In this document: positions 10,270 through 19,246 of the stretch, in pieces
Layout of the letters: each line of letters begins with the position of its first letter
Position numbering within the stretch: the first letter of the stretch is position 1
Source of the DNA: Yersinia aleksiciae
GTDB taxonomy: Bacteria; Pseudomonadota; Gammaproteobacteria; Enterobacterales; Enterobacteriaceae
Assembly (NCBI RefSeq): GCF_001047675.1
Contig: NZ_CP011975.1
Location: 619,710-683,709 of the forward strand
Direction of reading: 5' to 3'
DNA: 64,000 nt
Position numbers and translations under genes: made by a program
Notes under the pieces: generated by a model
Databases searched by the model: none
Told to the model about the DNA's origin: nothing
What the model saw: only the letters and a program-made list of their open reading frames with translations

Positions 10270-10300
10270 TGCATTTCATTCCACCTGGAGTGCAGCTCAT
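10270..10300 (+). promoter_or_regulatory. Predicted YpdB (PyrR) operator of yhjX
   Basis: TGCATTTCAT at 10270-10279 and TGCAGCTCAT at 10291-10300 form a direct repeat with an exact 11-nt spacer. The E. coli YpdB site upstream of yhjX is, as I recall it, two GGCATTTCAT units 11 bp apart; the first unit matches 9 of 10 positions and the second 7 of 10. A -10-like TATACT lies at 10334-10339, with no good -35, which places the repeat just upstream of the expected -35 as for activated LytTR promoters. Confidence 0.75.
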
Positions 10301-10333
10301 TCCCCTTTCGATCTATAGCTATTAGCCCGCCCG

Positions 10334-10339
10334 TATACT
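10334..10339 (+). promoter_or_regulatory. Candidate -10 element of yhjX
   Basis: TATACT, about 34 nt downstream of the second operator half and 142 nt before the yhjX start codon. The -35 position is poorly conserved, as expected for a promoter needing an activator. The remaining leader has no other recognised signal. Confidence 0.5.
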
Positions 10340-10481
10340 GGTTTCATTCGGCGGGCTGATAACACCTCAACACAAGATTTCCGGTGCTCCATCAGCGCGT
10401 AACTTTTAGGCTTCCGACGCTATTTATCGCTATCAATAGCCATATTCGGGCCACATTGCATTGATGTTTAAGGAGTCCGGC

Positions 10482-11726
10482 ATGAGCAGTAAACCGGTAA
10501 ATCGTTGGCTAATCGTTGTAGGTACTATCATCGTTCAAATGGGTCTGGGCACTATCTATACCTGGAGCTTATTTAATCAGCCATTAGGAGAGAAGTTCAG
10601 TTGGTCATTGGGAGCGGTTGCGACTACCTTCTCCATCACCAGTTTCTCTCTGGCTATTGCGACACTCTTTGCTGGCCGCCTGCAAGAGCGTATTGGCATC
10701 CGTAAGCTGACACTGATTTCCGGCATCATCCTCGGTTTGGGGTTGATTGCCAGCTCCTTTGCCACCTCACTGGGGATGATCTATCTGCTGGCGGGGATTG
10801 TGGTTGGTTTTGCCGATGGCACCGCCTACATCACCACGCTGTCGAATCTGATTAAGTGGTTCCCAGAACGTAAGGGGCTGATTTCAGGGATCTCCGTCGG
10901 AGCATTTGGTACCGGTAGCCTGCTGTTCAAATACGTCAATGCCAGCCTTATTGCTAATCAGGGTGTGTCGTTGGCGTTCTTCTATTGGGGCATTATCGTG
11001 ATGGTGTTGGTCGGGGCGGGCTCTTTCCTGCTCCGGGAAAAAGCGGTCGTGCCACCAACGGCCAATCGCTTGCCAACCGCAAACGCGGGACGCGATTTTA
11101 GCGTCGGTGAGATGCTGGCAGTCAAAGAGTCCTACTTTCTGTTTATCATCTTCTTCACTGCCTGTATGAGTGGCCTGTATCTGATTGGTATCGTGAAAGA
11201 CTTGGGAGTGCAATTAGCAGGGATGGATTTGGCTACGGCGGCGAATACCGTTTCAGCTATCGCCATCTTTAATACCGCCGGACGTATTATTTTGGGTGCG
11301 CTATCCGATAAAGTAGGCCGCCTACGGGTGATCAGTTTCACCCTGCTGGTCACCACTCTGGCAGTCTCCGTTCTGACCTTTGTTCCGCTGACTCACGCCC
11401 TGTTCTTCCTGTGCGTGGGGGCTATTGCCTTCTGTTTCGGCGGTAATATCACCGTGTTCCCTGCTATCGTTGGCGACTTCTTTGGCCTGAAAAATCACAG
11501 CAAAAACTATGGGGTTATCTATCAGGGCTTTGGATTGGGCGCATTGGCAGGTTCGTTTATTGCCGCGCGTCTGGGCGGGTATCACGCCACCTTTATCGTC
11601 ATCGCGGTGCTGTCAGTCATTTCCTTGCTGCTGACACTCATTATCAAGCCACCAAAAGGTGCCGTCACAGAGGCAGAAAACAGCACTTCCGCCCCTACCG
11701 GTGCCACCGCCAATAGCCATGCTTGA
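10482..11726 (+). CDS. yhjX: YhjX-type OFA/MFS transporter
   Basis: ATG at 10482 has AAGGAG at 10470-10475 six bases upstream and is chosen over two in-frame starts at 10461/10464. The 414-residue protein has twelve predicted transmembrane helices and MFS signatures (GRLQERIGIRK, NLIKWFPERKGLISGISVGAFG, GRIILGALSDKVGRLR). It resembles E. coli YhjX along its whole length. YhjX is the target of YpdAB and belongs to the oxalate/formate antiporter family, probably handling pyruvate or a related monocarboxylate. In E. coli it lies far from ypdAB; here they are neighbours. The C-terminal tail is Ala/Thr/Ser-rich. Confidence 0.88.
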   Translation: MSSKPVNRWLIVVGTIIVQMGLGTIYTWSLFNQPLGEKFSWSLGAVATTFSITSFSLAIATLFAGRLQERIGIRKLTLISGIILGLGLIASSFATSLGMIYLLAGIVVGFADGTAYITTLSNLIKWFPERKGLISGISVGAFGTGSLLFKYVNASLIANQGVSLAFFYWGIIVMVLVGAGSFLLREKAVVPPTANRLPTANAGRDFSVGEMLAVKESYFLFIIFFTACMSGLYLIGIVKDLGVQLAGMDLATAANTVSAIAIFNTAGRIILGALSDKVGRLRVISFTLLVTTLAVSVLTFVPLTHALFFLCVGAIAFCFGGNITVFPAIVGDFFGLKNHSKNYGVIYQGFGLGALAGSFIAARLGGYHATFIVIAVLSVISLLLTLIIKPPKGAVTEAENSTSAPTGATANSHA

Positions 11727-11746
11727 TAGCTGATGATATTGGGTCA

Positions 11747-11772
11747 TAAAAAAGCAGAGCCTTGGCTCTGCT
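11747..11772 (-). terminator. Terminator of glk
   Basis: AGCAGAGC at 11753-11760 pairs with GCTCTGCT at 11765-11772 around a CTTG loop. On the minus strand the stem is followed by a run of six T residues, placing it 31 nt after the glk stop codon. It may also slow read-through from yhjX. Confidence 0.85.
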
Positions 11773-11803
11773 GTTGTGTTTCAACGGATATAAATAAGGA
11801 AAC

Positions 11804-12769
11804 TTATAATTCATGCCCCAATGTCTGACGCAGATAAGCTCCCGCGCCCAACAACCCCGGCTGTTGATGGGTAATCATATATACCGGAATATCGTGCAAG
11901 AAATCTTTGAAACGGCCTTTATCTTCAAAAGCGCCACGGAAACCGGAGGCTTTAAAGAATTCCATAAAGCGCGGCACAATACCGCCAGCGATATAAACGC
12001 CGCCAAAGGTGCTGAGATTCAACGCCAGGTTGCCGCCAAAGCGCCCCATAATGACGCAGAACAGCGACAATGCGCGGCGGCAGTCAGTACAGCTATCCGC
12101 TAGCGCCCGCTCAGTCACATCTTTCGGTGCCAGATTTTCCGGCAGGCGTGCATCAGAGATTACGATCGCCCGATAGAGATTCACCAACCCAGGACCAGAA
12201 AGTACCCGCTCGGCAGAGACGTGGCCCAGCTCCTGACGCAATACCGCCAGAATGCGATCCTCTTCTTCGCTATTGGGCGCGAAATCGACATGACCGCCCT
12301 CGCCCGGCAGGCTTATCCAGCGGCGATCCACATTGACTAAATGCGCTACCCCCAATCCGGTGCCCGCGCCATAGACCGCAATGGGCTTGCCCGGCTGGGG
12401 CGCAGTGCCACCAAATTGCAGCACATCTTGCTCGGACAGCACGGGGATCGCCATCGAGACCGCCGTGAAATCATTGATCACTTCTAAATGATTCAGCCCC
12501 AAACTTTGCTTCATGGCCGCAATCGAAAATGCCCAAGTATGATTAGTCATCGCGACCCAATCGCCAGTAATTGGGCAAGCAATGGCGATACAAGCATCTG
12601 TTATTGTCGCCGTATGCTCTGACAAATATTGCCTGATAACATCTTCTAAACTGTCGTATTCCAGCCCTGAATATGTTTTTGCTTGTGATATTTCACCCGT
12701 CGCCACAGCGCAAAGCGCCAAACGGGCATTAGTGCCGCCAACGTCACCCACCAGGGCATAGCTCGTCAT
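11804..12769 (-). CDS. glk: Glucokinase
   Basis: A 321-residue hexokinase-fold kinase of the bacterial glucokinase family. The phosphate motif [14 protein letters not shown] is at residues 5-18, the glucose-binding and catalytic region reads [13 protein letters not shown] (Asp about residue 100), and the adenosine region includes AGGIVPRF. It phosphorylates cytosolic glucose with ATP to glucose 6-phosphate. Length matches E. coli Glk (321 aa). It is monocistronic, with a good terminator. A Cra-like site lies 117-130 bp upstream of its start. Confidence 0.96.
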   Translation of the reverse strand: MTSYALVGDVGGTNARLALCAVATGEISQAKTYSGLEYDSLEDVIRQYLSEHTATITDACIAIACPITGDWVAMTNHTWAFSIAAMKQSLGLNHLEVINDFTAVSMAIPVLSEQDVLQFGGTAPQPGKPIAVYGAGTGLGVAHLVNVDRRWISLPGEGGHVDFAPNSEEEDRILAVLRQELGHVSAERVLSGPGLVNLYRAIVISDARLPENLAPKDVTERALADSCTDCRRALSLFCVIMGRFGGNLALNLSTFGGVYIAGGIVPRFMEFFKASGFRGAFEDKGRFKDFLHDIPVYMITHQQPGLLGAGAYLRQTLGHEL

Positions 12770-12885
12770 CAGAAACTTCTCCGTTACAGGGATGCTAAAC
12801 TTCTACTTTCACCACTGTAAAATTAGGTTGGAGAAACAACAATCTCAATGCTGTAAACCCTTTCGCTTTGCGATGAAGATCACAT

Positions 12886-12922
12886 AAAAACGTTTCAGCA
12901 ACGGCAAAATGCCGCTGCTGAA
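12886..12922 (-). terminator. Terminator of the PACE gene overlapping a Cra-like box
   Basis: On the minus strand TTCAGCAGCGGC pairs with GCCGTTGCTGAA (plus 12894-12922; 12 bp with one wobble, ATTTT loop), followed by ACGTTTTT. It lies 40 nt after the stop of the PACE gene. Its distal arm plus T tract also spells GCTGAAACGTTTTT (12886-12899), which fits the Cra consensus and would be upstream of glk. Confidence 0.75.
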
Positions 12923-12962
12923 GGTGAAAAATGGCGATTAAATCTCAGATGAACTGCGACTT

Positions 12963-13421
12963 TTATCTGGCGCTGGGGTCAACACCGCAGGCAAGACGAG
13001 CACGGATAATTCGCATGCGTAAGTTGTCATAGGCCCAGTTGTAGCAGATGGTGTAAGGCAGGAAGAACAGGAAAAACCCGATCTCCAACATAAATGCCTG
13101 TAGCAGTGAAACCCCTAATACATAAGCCGCAATCGGCAAGCCAATCAGGATAAAGCCCCCTTCAAAGCCCAGAGCATGGAATACTCGCACACGCAGGGTC
13201 TTAGCGACCCGACTAACAGGCCAAAGGGAGTCGAACAGCGTGTTGTAAATAATGTTCCACAGCATCGCCACGGAGGAGAGAATGATAGTCAATGTTCCCA
13301 TTTGCAGTATTGAGCGATCCAACAGCCATGCGCCAACTGGCGCACAAATCGCCACGGCAATGACTTCAAAACCGATCGCATGGATAACGCGCTCAGAAAG
13401 AGATTTGTGATGAACTTGCAT
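12963..13421 (-). CDS. PACE-family multidrug/biocide efflux protein
   Basis: A 152-residue protein with four hydrophobic helices arranged as two related pairs. The repeated signature is visible twice: ERVIHAIGFEVIAV near residue 10 and RVRVFHALGFEGGFILIG near residue 78. It fits the bacterial transmembrane pair (PACE) family, whose prototype AceI exports chlorhexidine and diamines by proton antiport. A LysR-type gene is divergently transcribed 101 bp away, the usual arrangement for PACE genes and their regulators. The substrate is not deducible. Confidence 0.88.
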   Translation of the reverse strand: MQVHHKSLSERVIHAIGFEVIAVAICAPVGAWLLDRSILQMGTLTIILSSVAMLWNIIYNTLFDSLWPVSRVAKTLRVRVFHALGFEGGFILIGLPIAAYVLGVSLLQAFMLEIGFFLFFLPYTICYNWAYDNLRMRIIRARLACGVDPSAR

Positions 13422-13522
13422 AAAATACCTATTTATTTAACCGATAACTGATTGTCTGAGGTGATTATCATCGTTTTTTAAGATAGATTGAAATTAGAAC
13501 CCATCGATAAAATAGATAGTTT

Positions 13523-14389
13523 ATGCATTATTCTCCCGAAGCTTTGATTGCCTTTGTGGAAGCCGCCGCACTCGGCTCATTCTCCGCTGCCGCACGTAAG
13601 CTACGTAAAAGTCAGTCTACGATCAGCACTGCCATCGCCAATCTGGAGACAGATCTGGGGTTGACGCTATTTGATAGGCAGGCACGCCAGCCCGTGTTAA
13701 CTGATCATGGCCGCCGGGTCTTGTCCCACGTACAAGAGATTCTGGCCGCCAGCGAACGGCTGGATTCGCTGTCAATTCGTCTGGCGGGTCAGGTTGAAAC
13801 TCGGCTCACCTTTGTGCTGTCCGATACCTATCAGCCGACACATCATGAAAATCTATTGCGGCGTTTTGAGCAGCGCTACCCTGATATCGAATTTGAGTGC
13901 CTGATCGCCGAAGATGCCGACGTTATTGATCTATTACAGCTCAGACGCGCGCACATTGGTGTCGTGGAGGTTCAACACAGCTATCCGCCGGACATTGCTG
14001 CCCGCCGCCTATCCGCTCAAACTGAAATGGCCATATTTGTGCAAGCTGATCACCCGCTGGCAAAGCTGCCTCAAGTTCACCGCGAGCAGTTGGCCACCAC
14101 CCGCCAACTCTGCCTCAACACCTACAACCGCACCGAACGCAATCAACCGCAAGGGTTAATGTGGTCTGCCCCCAGTTATTTAATGTTGTTGGAAATGGCC
14201 GAGCAGGGTTTCGGTTGGGCTATTTTGCCTCGCTGGCTGGTTGAGCAATACAGCCGCCGAAAACTGGTGTCGTTACCGACCATTGGTTGGCCAAAAATGA
14301 TCTCTATTGATGCCGTTTGGTCGAAAAAAAGCCCGCCGGGTCCGGCAGGCTATTGGTTGTTGGAACAGTTAACTGGTGAGATCAGATAG
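13523..14389 (+). CDS. LysR-type regulator, divergent from PACE gene
   Basis: A 288-residue LysR-type transcriptional regulator. The N-terminal winged helix reads ALIAFVEAAALGSFSAAARKLRKSQSTISTAIANLE (residues 7-42), followed by the linker helix and a periplasmic-binding-like effector domain (about 90-285). It starts at the ATG at 13523 and is probably autoregulated, controlling the divergent PACE efflux gene. Its last 8 nt overlap the 3' end of the convergent ipdC gene. The inducer is unknown. Confidence 0.88.
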   Translation: MHYSPEALIAFVEAAALGSFSAAARKLRKSQSTISTAIANLETDLGLTLFDRQARQPVLTDHGRRVLSHVQEILAASERLDSLSIRLAGQVETRLTFVLSDTYQPTHHENLLRRFEQRYPDIEFECLIAEDADVIDLLQLRRAHIGVVEVQHSYPPDIAARRLSAQTEMAIFVQADHPLAKLPQVHREQLATTRQLCLNTYNRTERNQPQGLMWSAPSYLMLLEMAEQGFGWAILPRWLVEQYSRRKLVSLPTIGWPKMISIDAVWSKKSPPGPAGYWLLEQLTGEIR

Positions 14390-16073
14390 TCGTATTCCGA
14401 GCCTCAATAGATTTGGTGACACTTTTTAGTAACTCAGGCATGTCCATGGGTGGCAGTACCACCTCAATGAACGTCAGCTGTTGGGTATTTTCGATTTGAG
14501 CCAACACCTGTTGCAGTTGCTCAACCTCGGTGACTCTGCGTGTAAAGGATTCTTTACCCGCCGCCAATGCTTGCGGTAATTGCGTCCAGTTCCACGCGGC
14601 AATGTCGTTGTAGCGCTGCTGTGGCCCATGGATAGCCCGCTCTACCGTATACCCTTGGTTATTCAGCAGGAAAATAATAGGATTTAACCCATCACGGAGC
14701 ATTGACCCCAACTCTTGGATGGTCAGTTGCGCGGCACCATCCCCCACCAGCAATATCAGCCGTCGTTGAGGTTGCGCCACCTGCGCGCCATAGGCCGCAG
14801 GTAAACTAAAACCAATCGAACCCCACAATGACTGAGTGATAAACGTACATCCGGAAGGTAAATTCAGCATGGCAGCCCCAAAGCATGAGGTGCCCTGATC
14901 CGTCACCACAATATCGTCTGGCCGTAGAAAGTGCTGAATGTGAGACCAAAATACTTGCTGATTCAGCATGTTATCTTTCGAGATCTCGGGTGTGTGGCGG
15001 GTGATAACGGGCTGTTGCCATTCTGTCTGTAGGGTTTTGCACAACCCATGCAAAGCATTGACAGCGGCAACCATCGGGATCTGGCTGAAAACTTTTCGCC
15101 CAATACGCACCTGCTCCGGCTGGACATCAATACAATTATCCTGAGTGATATGCTGGCTGAATCCGGCAGTAATGGTATCGACAAACCACACCCCGACGGT
15201 GATGAGCACATCGGCATTTTCAATATACTCTTTAACACTGGCGTCACTGGCCACCCCAGCATAAGTGCCGATAAATAGCGGGTGAGTCTCATCCAGCACC
15301 CCCTTCCCCAGCAGCAGCGTCGAGTGCGGTAGATCCACCTCTGACAACCAGTGATTCAGTGATGATCGCGCACCAAATCGGTCCGCCAGAAAATCGGCGA
15401 GCAGCGCCACCCGATGCGCCGACTGTAATTTCTCACGCGCCGCCTCAATAAATGCCTGCAAAGATGTTGGCGATAAAATAGCTTGAGGAAGGACCAACGC
15501 GCCTGAATGCCTCACCACATCAGACTCGCCGACATCAATGGGGAGTTGGAGATAGACCGGACGCCGTTGAGATAACGCCGCCGCCAGTAGGCGGTCAATT
15601 TCAGCCACCGCATTCTCGGCGGTTAAGCTGGCCTGTGCACAGCTGACCTCTTTCGCCATGCGGGAAAAATGGCTGAAATCGCCATCGCCTAATGAGTGAT
15701 GCAACAACTCTCCGGCTTTTTGCGAGCGCAATACTGGGGTGCCAACAATATGAATCACCGGAAGGTATTCAGCGAAACTGCCTGCGGTGCCATTGATGGC
15801 ACTTAGCTCACCGACACCAACTGTGGTCAGCAGCGCTGCCGCTGGCATGACCCGCGCATAGCCATCAGCGGCATAGGCCGCATTCAGCTCATTAGCACAC
15901 CCCATCCATTGAATCACTGGATGGCTGATCACATGATCTAAAAAATGGAGGTTAAAATCACCAGGAACACCAAAGAGATGCCGGATACCCACTTGTACTA
16001 ACCGATCCAGTAAATAATCAGCGACTTTGTAGTTATTACTCATATAGTTATTAGTAATATGGTTATTAGCCAT
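14382..16073 (-). CDS. ipdC: Indolepyruvate/alpha-keto acid decarboxylase
   Basis: A 563-residue thiamine diphosphate enzyme similar along its length to Enterobacter IpdC. Landmarks: VADYLLDRLVQVGIRHLFGVPGD, catalytic Glu in CANELNAAYAADGYAR, paired His in ELLHHSLGDGDF, and the ThDP/Mg motif GDGAAQLTIQELGSML ... NNQGYTVE. It decarboxylates indole-3-pyruvate or phenylpyruvate to the aldehyde, a step of auxin or aromatic alcohol formation. ATG at 16073 is favoured by AGGGG 10 nt upstream; a second ATG at 16043 lacks one. The first 13 codons are a short imperfect tandem duplication (NNHITNNY, MSNNY). A large inverted repeat overlaps the ribosome binding site. Confidence 0.85.
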   Translation of the reverse strand: MANNHITNNYMSNNYKVADYLLDRLVQVGIRHLFGVPGDFNLHFLDHVISHPVIQWMGCANELNAAYAADGYARVMPAAALLTTVGVGELSAINGTAGSFAEYLPVIHIVGTPVLRSQKAGELLHHSLGDGDFSHFSRMAKEVSCAQASLTAENAVAEIDRLLAAALSQRRPVYLQLPIDVGESDVVRHSGALVLPQAILSPTSLQAFIEAAREKLQSAHRVALLADFLADRFGARSSLNHWLSEVDLPHSTLLLGKGVLDETHPLFIGTYAGVASDASVKEYIENADVLITVGVWFVDTITAGFSQHITQDNCIDVQPEQVRIGRKVFSQIPMVAAVNALHGLCKTLQTEWQQPVITRHTPEISKDNMLNQQVFWSHIQHFLRPDDIVVTDQGTSCFGAAMLNLPSGCTFITQSLWGSIGFSLPAAYGAQVAQPQRRLILLVGDGAAQLTIQELGSMLRDGLNPIIFLLNNQGYTVERAIHGPQQRYNDIAAWNWTQLPQALAAGKESFTRRVTEVEQLQQVLAQIENTQQLTFIEVVLPPMDMPELLKSVTKSIEARNTTI

Positions 16074-16085
16074 TATGATAACGCC

Positions 16086-16117
16086 CCTAATACTTACTCG
16101 ATTAATTAAGTATTAGG
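16086..16117 (-). promoter_or_regulatory. Inverted repeat in the ipdC leader
   Basis: CCTAATACTTA at 16086-16096 and TAAGTATTAGG at 16107-16117 are perfect 11-bp inverted arms with a 10-nt spacer, starting 13 nt upstream of the ipdC ATG. On the mRNA the proximal arm overlaps three bases of the AGGGG ribosome binding site (16084-16088). It is either a protein operator or an RNA hairpin affecting translation. It does not resemble the TyrR box known from other ipdC genes. Confidence 0.65.
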
Positions 16118-16298
16118 CAAATCATAAATAAATATAATGTTTTAAAATTATTAATTACCTATCACTGTCATTATTTCCTGACATCTCTCCTATTCTGGTG
16201 CGCACCACTGCAGATCAACTCTGTGATCCTGCCAACTTCATCAACGAGTGAAAACGCATACACTAAAGTGTCATCTACTTTGTTCAATAAGGGGCATC

Positions 16299-17288
16299 AT
16301 GGTCTATCAAGCGGCATCCTCCCGCTATCAGGAGATGAAATATCATCGTTGTGGTCGTAGTGGGCTAATGCTTCCCGCCATTTCTCTGGGTCTGTGGCAT
16401 AATTTTGGTGACAGCACGCTGTACGAAAATAGTCGCAATCTCATTCATCGCGCTTTTGATAGTGGCATCACTCATTTCGACTTAGCCAATAACTATGGCC
16501 CACCTCCCGGTTCTGCCGAGCTGAACTTTGGTCGAATCCTACAGCAGGACCTGCGCCCTTATCGCGATGAGTTGATTATCTCCTCCAAAGCGGGCTACAC
16601 CATGTGGCCTGGCCCCTATGGTGATTGGGGCTCGAAGAAATATCTGGTCGCCAGTATCAATCAGAGTTTGCAACGTATGGGGCTGGATTATGTTGATATC
16701 TTCTATCATCACCGCCCCGATCCTAATACACCATTGGAAGAGACCATGGCCGCGTTGGATCTGCTGGTGCGCCAAGGAAAAGCACTGTATATCGGCTTGT
16801 CCAACTATCCTGCTGCGCAAGCGCGGCAAGCATTTGAGATTCTGGCGGAACTGGGTACGCCTTGCCTGATCCATCAACCTAAATATTCTATGTTTGAACG
16901 CGGGATTGAAGCTGACCTACAAGATGCGCTGGATGAATACGGCGCGGGATCTATCGCCTTCTCCCCGCTGGCGGGCGGGTTGTTGACGGATCGTTATTTA
17001 GCGGGTATCCCGCAGGACTCTCGGGCCGCCAGCGGCAGTAAATTCCTTAATCCTGAGCAACTAACAGAAGAAAAACTGACTAAAATTCGTCGATTGAATG
17101 AACTGGCCCTGGCTCGCGGACAGAAACTGTCGCAGATGTCTTTAGCCTGGGTATTACGTGGCGGGCGGGTAACATCGGCGCTGATTGGTGCCAGCAAGAC
17201 GAGCCAGATTGACGACGCGGTAGGGATGTTGGCGAATACTGAGTTCAGCGCTGAAGAAATAAGCATAATTGAGGCTATTTTGGTGTAA
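16299..17288 (+). CDS. Aldo/keto reductase, YghZ/MgrA type
   Basis: ATG at 16299 follows AAGGGG and gives a 329-residue protein beginning MVYQAASSRYQEMKYHRCG, like E. coli YghZ; the frame also extends upstream to 16248. The catalytic tetrad of the aldo/keto reductase barrel is present: Asp and Tyr in HFDLANNYGPPPGSAE, Lys in ISSKAGYTMWPGPYG, His in IFYHHRPDPNTP. YghZ reduces L-glyceraldehyde 3-phosphate and methylglyoxal with NADPH. The C-terminus is some 15 residues shorter than in E. coli. It stands alone and ends in two overlapping hairpins. Confidence 0.88.
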   Translation: MVYQAASSRYQEMKYHRCGRSGLMLPAISLGLWHNFGDSTLYENSRNLIHRAFDSGITHFDLANNYGPPPGSAELNFGRILQQDLRPYRDELIISSKAGYTMWPGPYGDWGSKKYLVASINQSLQRMGLDYVDIFYHHRPDPNTPLEETMAALDLLVRQGKALYIGLSNYPAAQARQAFEILAELGTPCLIHQPKYSMFERGIEADLQDALDEYGAGSIAFSPLAGGLLTDRYLAGIPQDSRAASGSKFLNPEQLTEEKLTKIRRLNELALARGQKLSQMSLAWVLRGGRVTSALIGASKTSQIDDAVGMLANTEFSAEEISIIEAILV

Positions 17289-17295
17289 ACGCTCT

Positions 17296-17337
17296 CCCTG
17301 TAAAACAGGGACAGGGGTACTCAACGGCCCCTGTCCC
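17296..17337 (+). terminator. Hairpins after the aldo/keto reductase gene
   Basis: GGGACAGGGG at 17308-17317 pairs perfectly with CCCCTGTCCC at 17328-17337. An alternative smaller hairpin, CCCTG-TAAAA-CAGGG at 17296-17310, uses part of the same arm. No U tract follows, so this is only terminator-like. Confidence 0.4.
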
Positions 17338-17461
17338 ATTAGCATCCATCATCCCCACAGATAAATCCTAAATTCCTATTTTACAGTTTTATCCGAATCC
17401 CAGCGGCTGGCGAACCGTCTAAGATAACGCTATAGCCAATAAGGCCTAGTAAGGATCAATC

Positions 17462-17896
17462 ATGTTAAAAGTAACCGCGTTTCAATCGACGATGTTGAAA
17501 CTGAGTGTCGTAAGACCAAGAAGGGTAAAACCCCTGTTGCTGATAACGATATTAGCCTGGCTGCCACTCATTCCGATGGCAAATGCTGAGAGCATTGAGT
17601 TATTGCCCAGTGTCACTTTGAACATTGGCGAGCAAGACCGCAGCGGTAATTATTGGGATGGTTATGACTGGCGTGACCGCCAATGGTGGCAAGATCATCA
17701 AGGGCGGGATTTAGGCGAACGTAACCGCCATGGACATTACTGGGATGGTCACCGTTGGCAAGGTAGGGATTGGTGGAACAAAAATTATTATTACCGTGAA
17801 GGGCGTTATTGGAAATACGATAAGCACTATGATAAACACGGTAAAAAACATCATCAGGGTAAAGGCCATGGCCACGGTCATCACGATGATGATTAA
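17462..17896 (+). CDS. ypeC: DUF2502 periplasmic protein, YpeC-like
   Basis: A 144-residue secreted protein. AAGGA at 17451-17455 precedes the ATG. An unusually long signal region ends in LLITILAWLPLIPMANAES (cleavage near residue 42), followed by the DUF2502 signature SIELLPSVTLNIGEQDRSGNYWDGYDWRD and a second YWDGHRWQGRDWW repeat. The tail is His/Lys/Gly-rich (KKHHQGKGHGHGHHDDD) and could bind metal. In E. coli ypeC also lies directly beside mntH, so synteny supports the symbol. The function is unknown; a metal-related role is only suggested by the tail and neighbour. Confidence 0.82.
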   Translation: MLKVTAFQSTMLKLSVVRPRRVKPLLLITILAWLPLIPMANAESIELLPSVTLNIGEQDRSGNYWDGYDWRDRQWWQDHQGRDLGERNRHGHYWDGHRWQGRDWWNKNYYYREGRYWKYDKHYDKHGKKHHQGKGHGHGHHDDD

Positions 17897-17946
17897 TTAA
17901 AGAAGCGCTGGCGGGTTGTTTAGCCACACCCCGCCAACCTCGATAG

Positions 17947-19176
17947 TTAAATTAAGCTAACCAGCAGATAACCATTTAGCCCAATCACGAACAAGACGAC
18001 TAACTTACCCAAAATCTGAGTGAATTTTGTATCAACCAGTTCACCCATCAACTCTTTATTGCCGGTGAAAACCAGTAATGGCACCAACGCTAGCGCAATA
18101 CCAAAACTCAGTAATACCTGACTCATTACTAATATCCGTGTTGCATCTACCCCCACCAGAATGACAATAAAGGAGGGCAACATGGTCACCGAGCGACGCA
18201 GCCACATTGGAATATAAAACCGCACAAACCCCTGCATGACCACTTGCCCCGCCATCGTACCGACGACAGTCGATGAAAGCCCAGCGGCGATTAAACTCAA
18301 ACCAAAAACAGTGGCGGCGGCATTACCCAGCAGCGGTTGTAGAGTCAAATACGCCTCTTCTATCTCAGCGACGTGCTGGTAACCGCTGAAATGAAAAGCG
18401 GCGGCGGCAGTTGCCATCATCGCCAGATTGACAAAACCGGCAATTGTCATCGCAATCGCCACATCAAATCGGGTCGAAGCATAACGCTGAGCTTTGGACT
18501 CTTTCCCTTCCGCTTGCGTCAATGCTGAATGTAGGTAAATAACATGCGGCATAATGGTCGCACCCAGCACACCAGCAGCTAAGAATACGGCGTTACCATT
18601 GGGTAAATTTGGGATAAGCATCCCACGGCCAAGTGCCGCAATATTAGGTTGAGAGAAAATCAACTCCACGATATAGGCTGCCGCGACAAACAATAACAAA
18701 CCGCCGACCACCAATTCGATAGGCTTTTGCCCACGATTTTGCAGCATAAGAATAAGGAAAGTGGCAATCCCGGTTAACACGGCCCCTTCCAGTAATGTCA
18801 CGCCCAGCAGTAATTTGAAGCCGATGGCAGCCCCGATAAACTCGGCCAGGTCGGTCGCCATGACGATAATTTCAGCTTGCACCCAGTAAGCCCAAACTAC
18901 GGGTCGTGGGAAGCGGTCGCGGATGTGCTCGGCCAGATTCTTGCCCGTCGCAATACCGAGTTTGGCGGAGAGCAGTTGAACTAACATCGCCATGACGTTG
19001 GCCCACACCACCACCCATAGCAAGGTATAACCGAACGAGGCACCGGCCTGAATATTAGTGGCGAAGTTACCTGGATCAATATAAGCAATGGCAGCGATAA
19101 AAGCAGGCCCCATCAAGGAGAGTTTAACCTTCCTTGATGTACGGCGGGATGTATCGACAGCACGGCTATTCAGCAT
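17947..19176 (-). CDS. mntH: Manganese/divalent metal transporter MntH
   Basis: A 409-residue NRAMP transporter of the inner membrane that imports Mn2+ (and Fe2+) with protons. The family signatures are intact: [23 protein letters not shown] with the metal-binding DPGN in helix 1, [11 protein letters not shown] in helix 6, and the conserved [19 protein letters not shown] loop. Eleven transmembrane helices are expected. It is about 80% identical to E. coli MntH by eye. A perfect Fur box lies 56-70 bp upstream, so iron repression is likely. Gene order ypeC-mntH-nupC is conserved with E. coli. Confidence 0.96.
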   Translation of the reverse strand: MLNSRAVDTSRRTSRKVKLSLMGPAFIAAIAYIDPGNFATNIQAGASFGYTLLWVVVWANVMAMLVQLLSAKLGIATGKNLAEHIRDRFPRPVVWAYWVQAEIIVMATDLAEFIGAAIGFKLLLGVTLLEGAVLTGIATFLILMLQNRGQKPIELVVGGLLLFVAAAYIVELIFSQPNIAALGRGMLIPNLPNGNAVFLAAGVLGATIMPHVIYLHSALTQAEGKESKAQRYASTRFDVAIAMTIAGFVNLAMMATAAAAFHFSGYQHVAEIEEAYLTLQPLLGNAAATVFGLSLIAAGLSSTVVGTMAGQVVMQGFVRFYIPMWLRRSVTMLPSFIVILVGVDATRILVMSQVLLSFGIALALVPLLVFTGNKELMGELVDTKFTQILGKLVVLFVIGLNGYLLVSLI

Positions 19177-19231
19177 TCAGTATGACCCTTAGAAAATTGC
19201 GTCTTCTGTATTACTACTCATAATATCTAAA

Positions 19232-19246
19232 TGATAATAATTATCA
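19232..19246. promoter_or_regulatory. Fur box upstream of mntH
   Basis: TGATAATAATTATCA at 19232-19246 is a perfect 7-1-7 palindrome that equals the canonical Fur inverted repeat. It lies 56 bp upstream of the mntH start codon. I saw no clear MntR palindrome in the same interval, though a divergent one could be missed. Confidence 0.85.
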
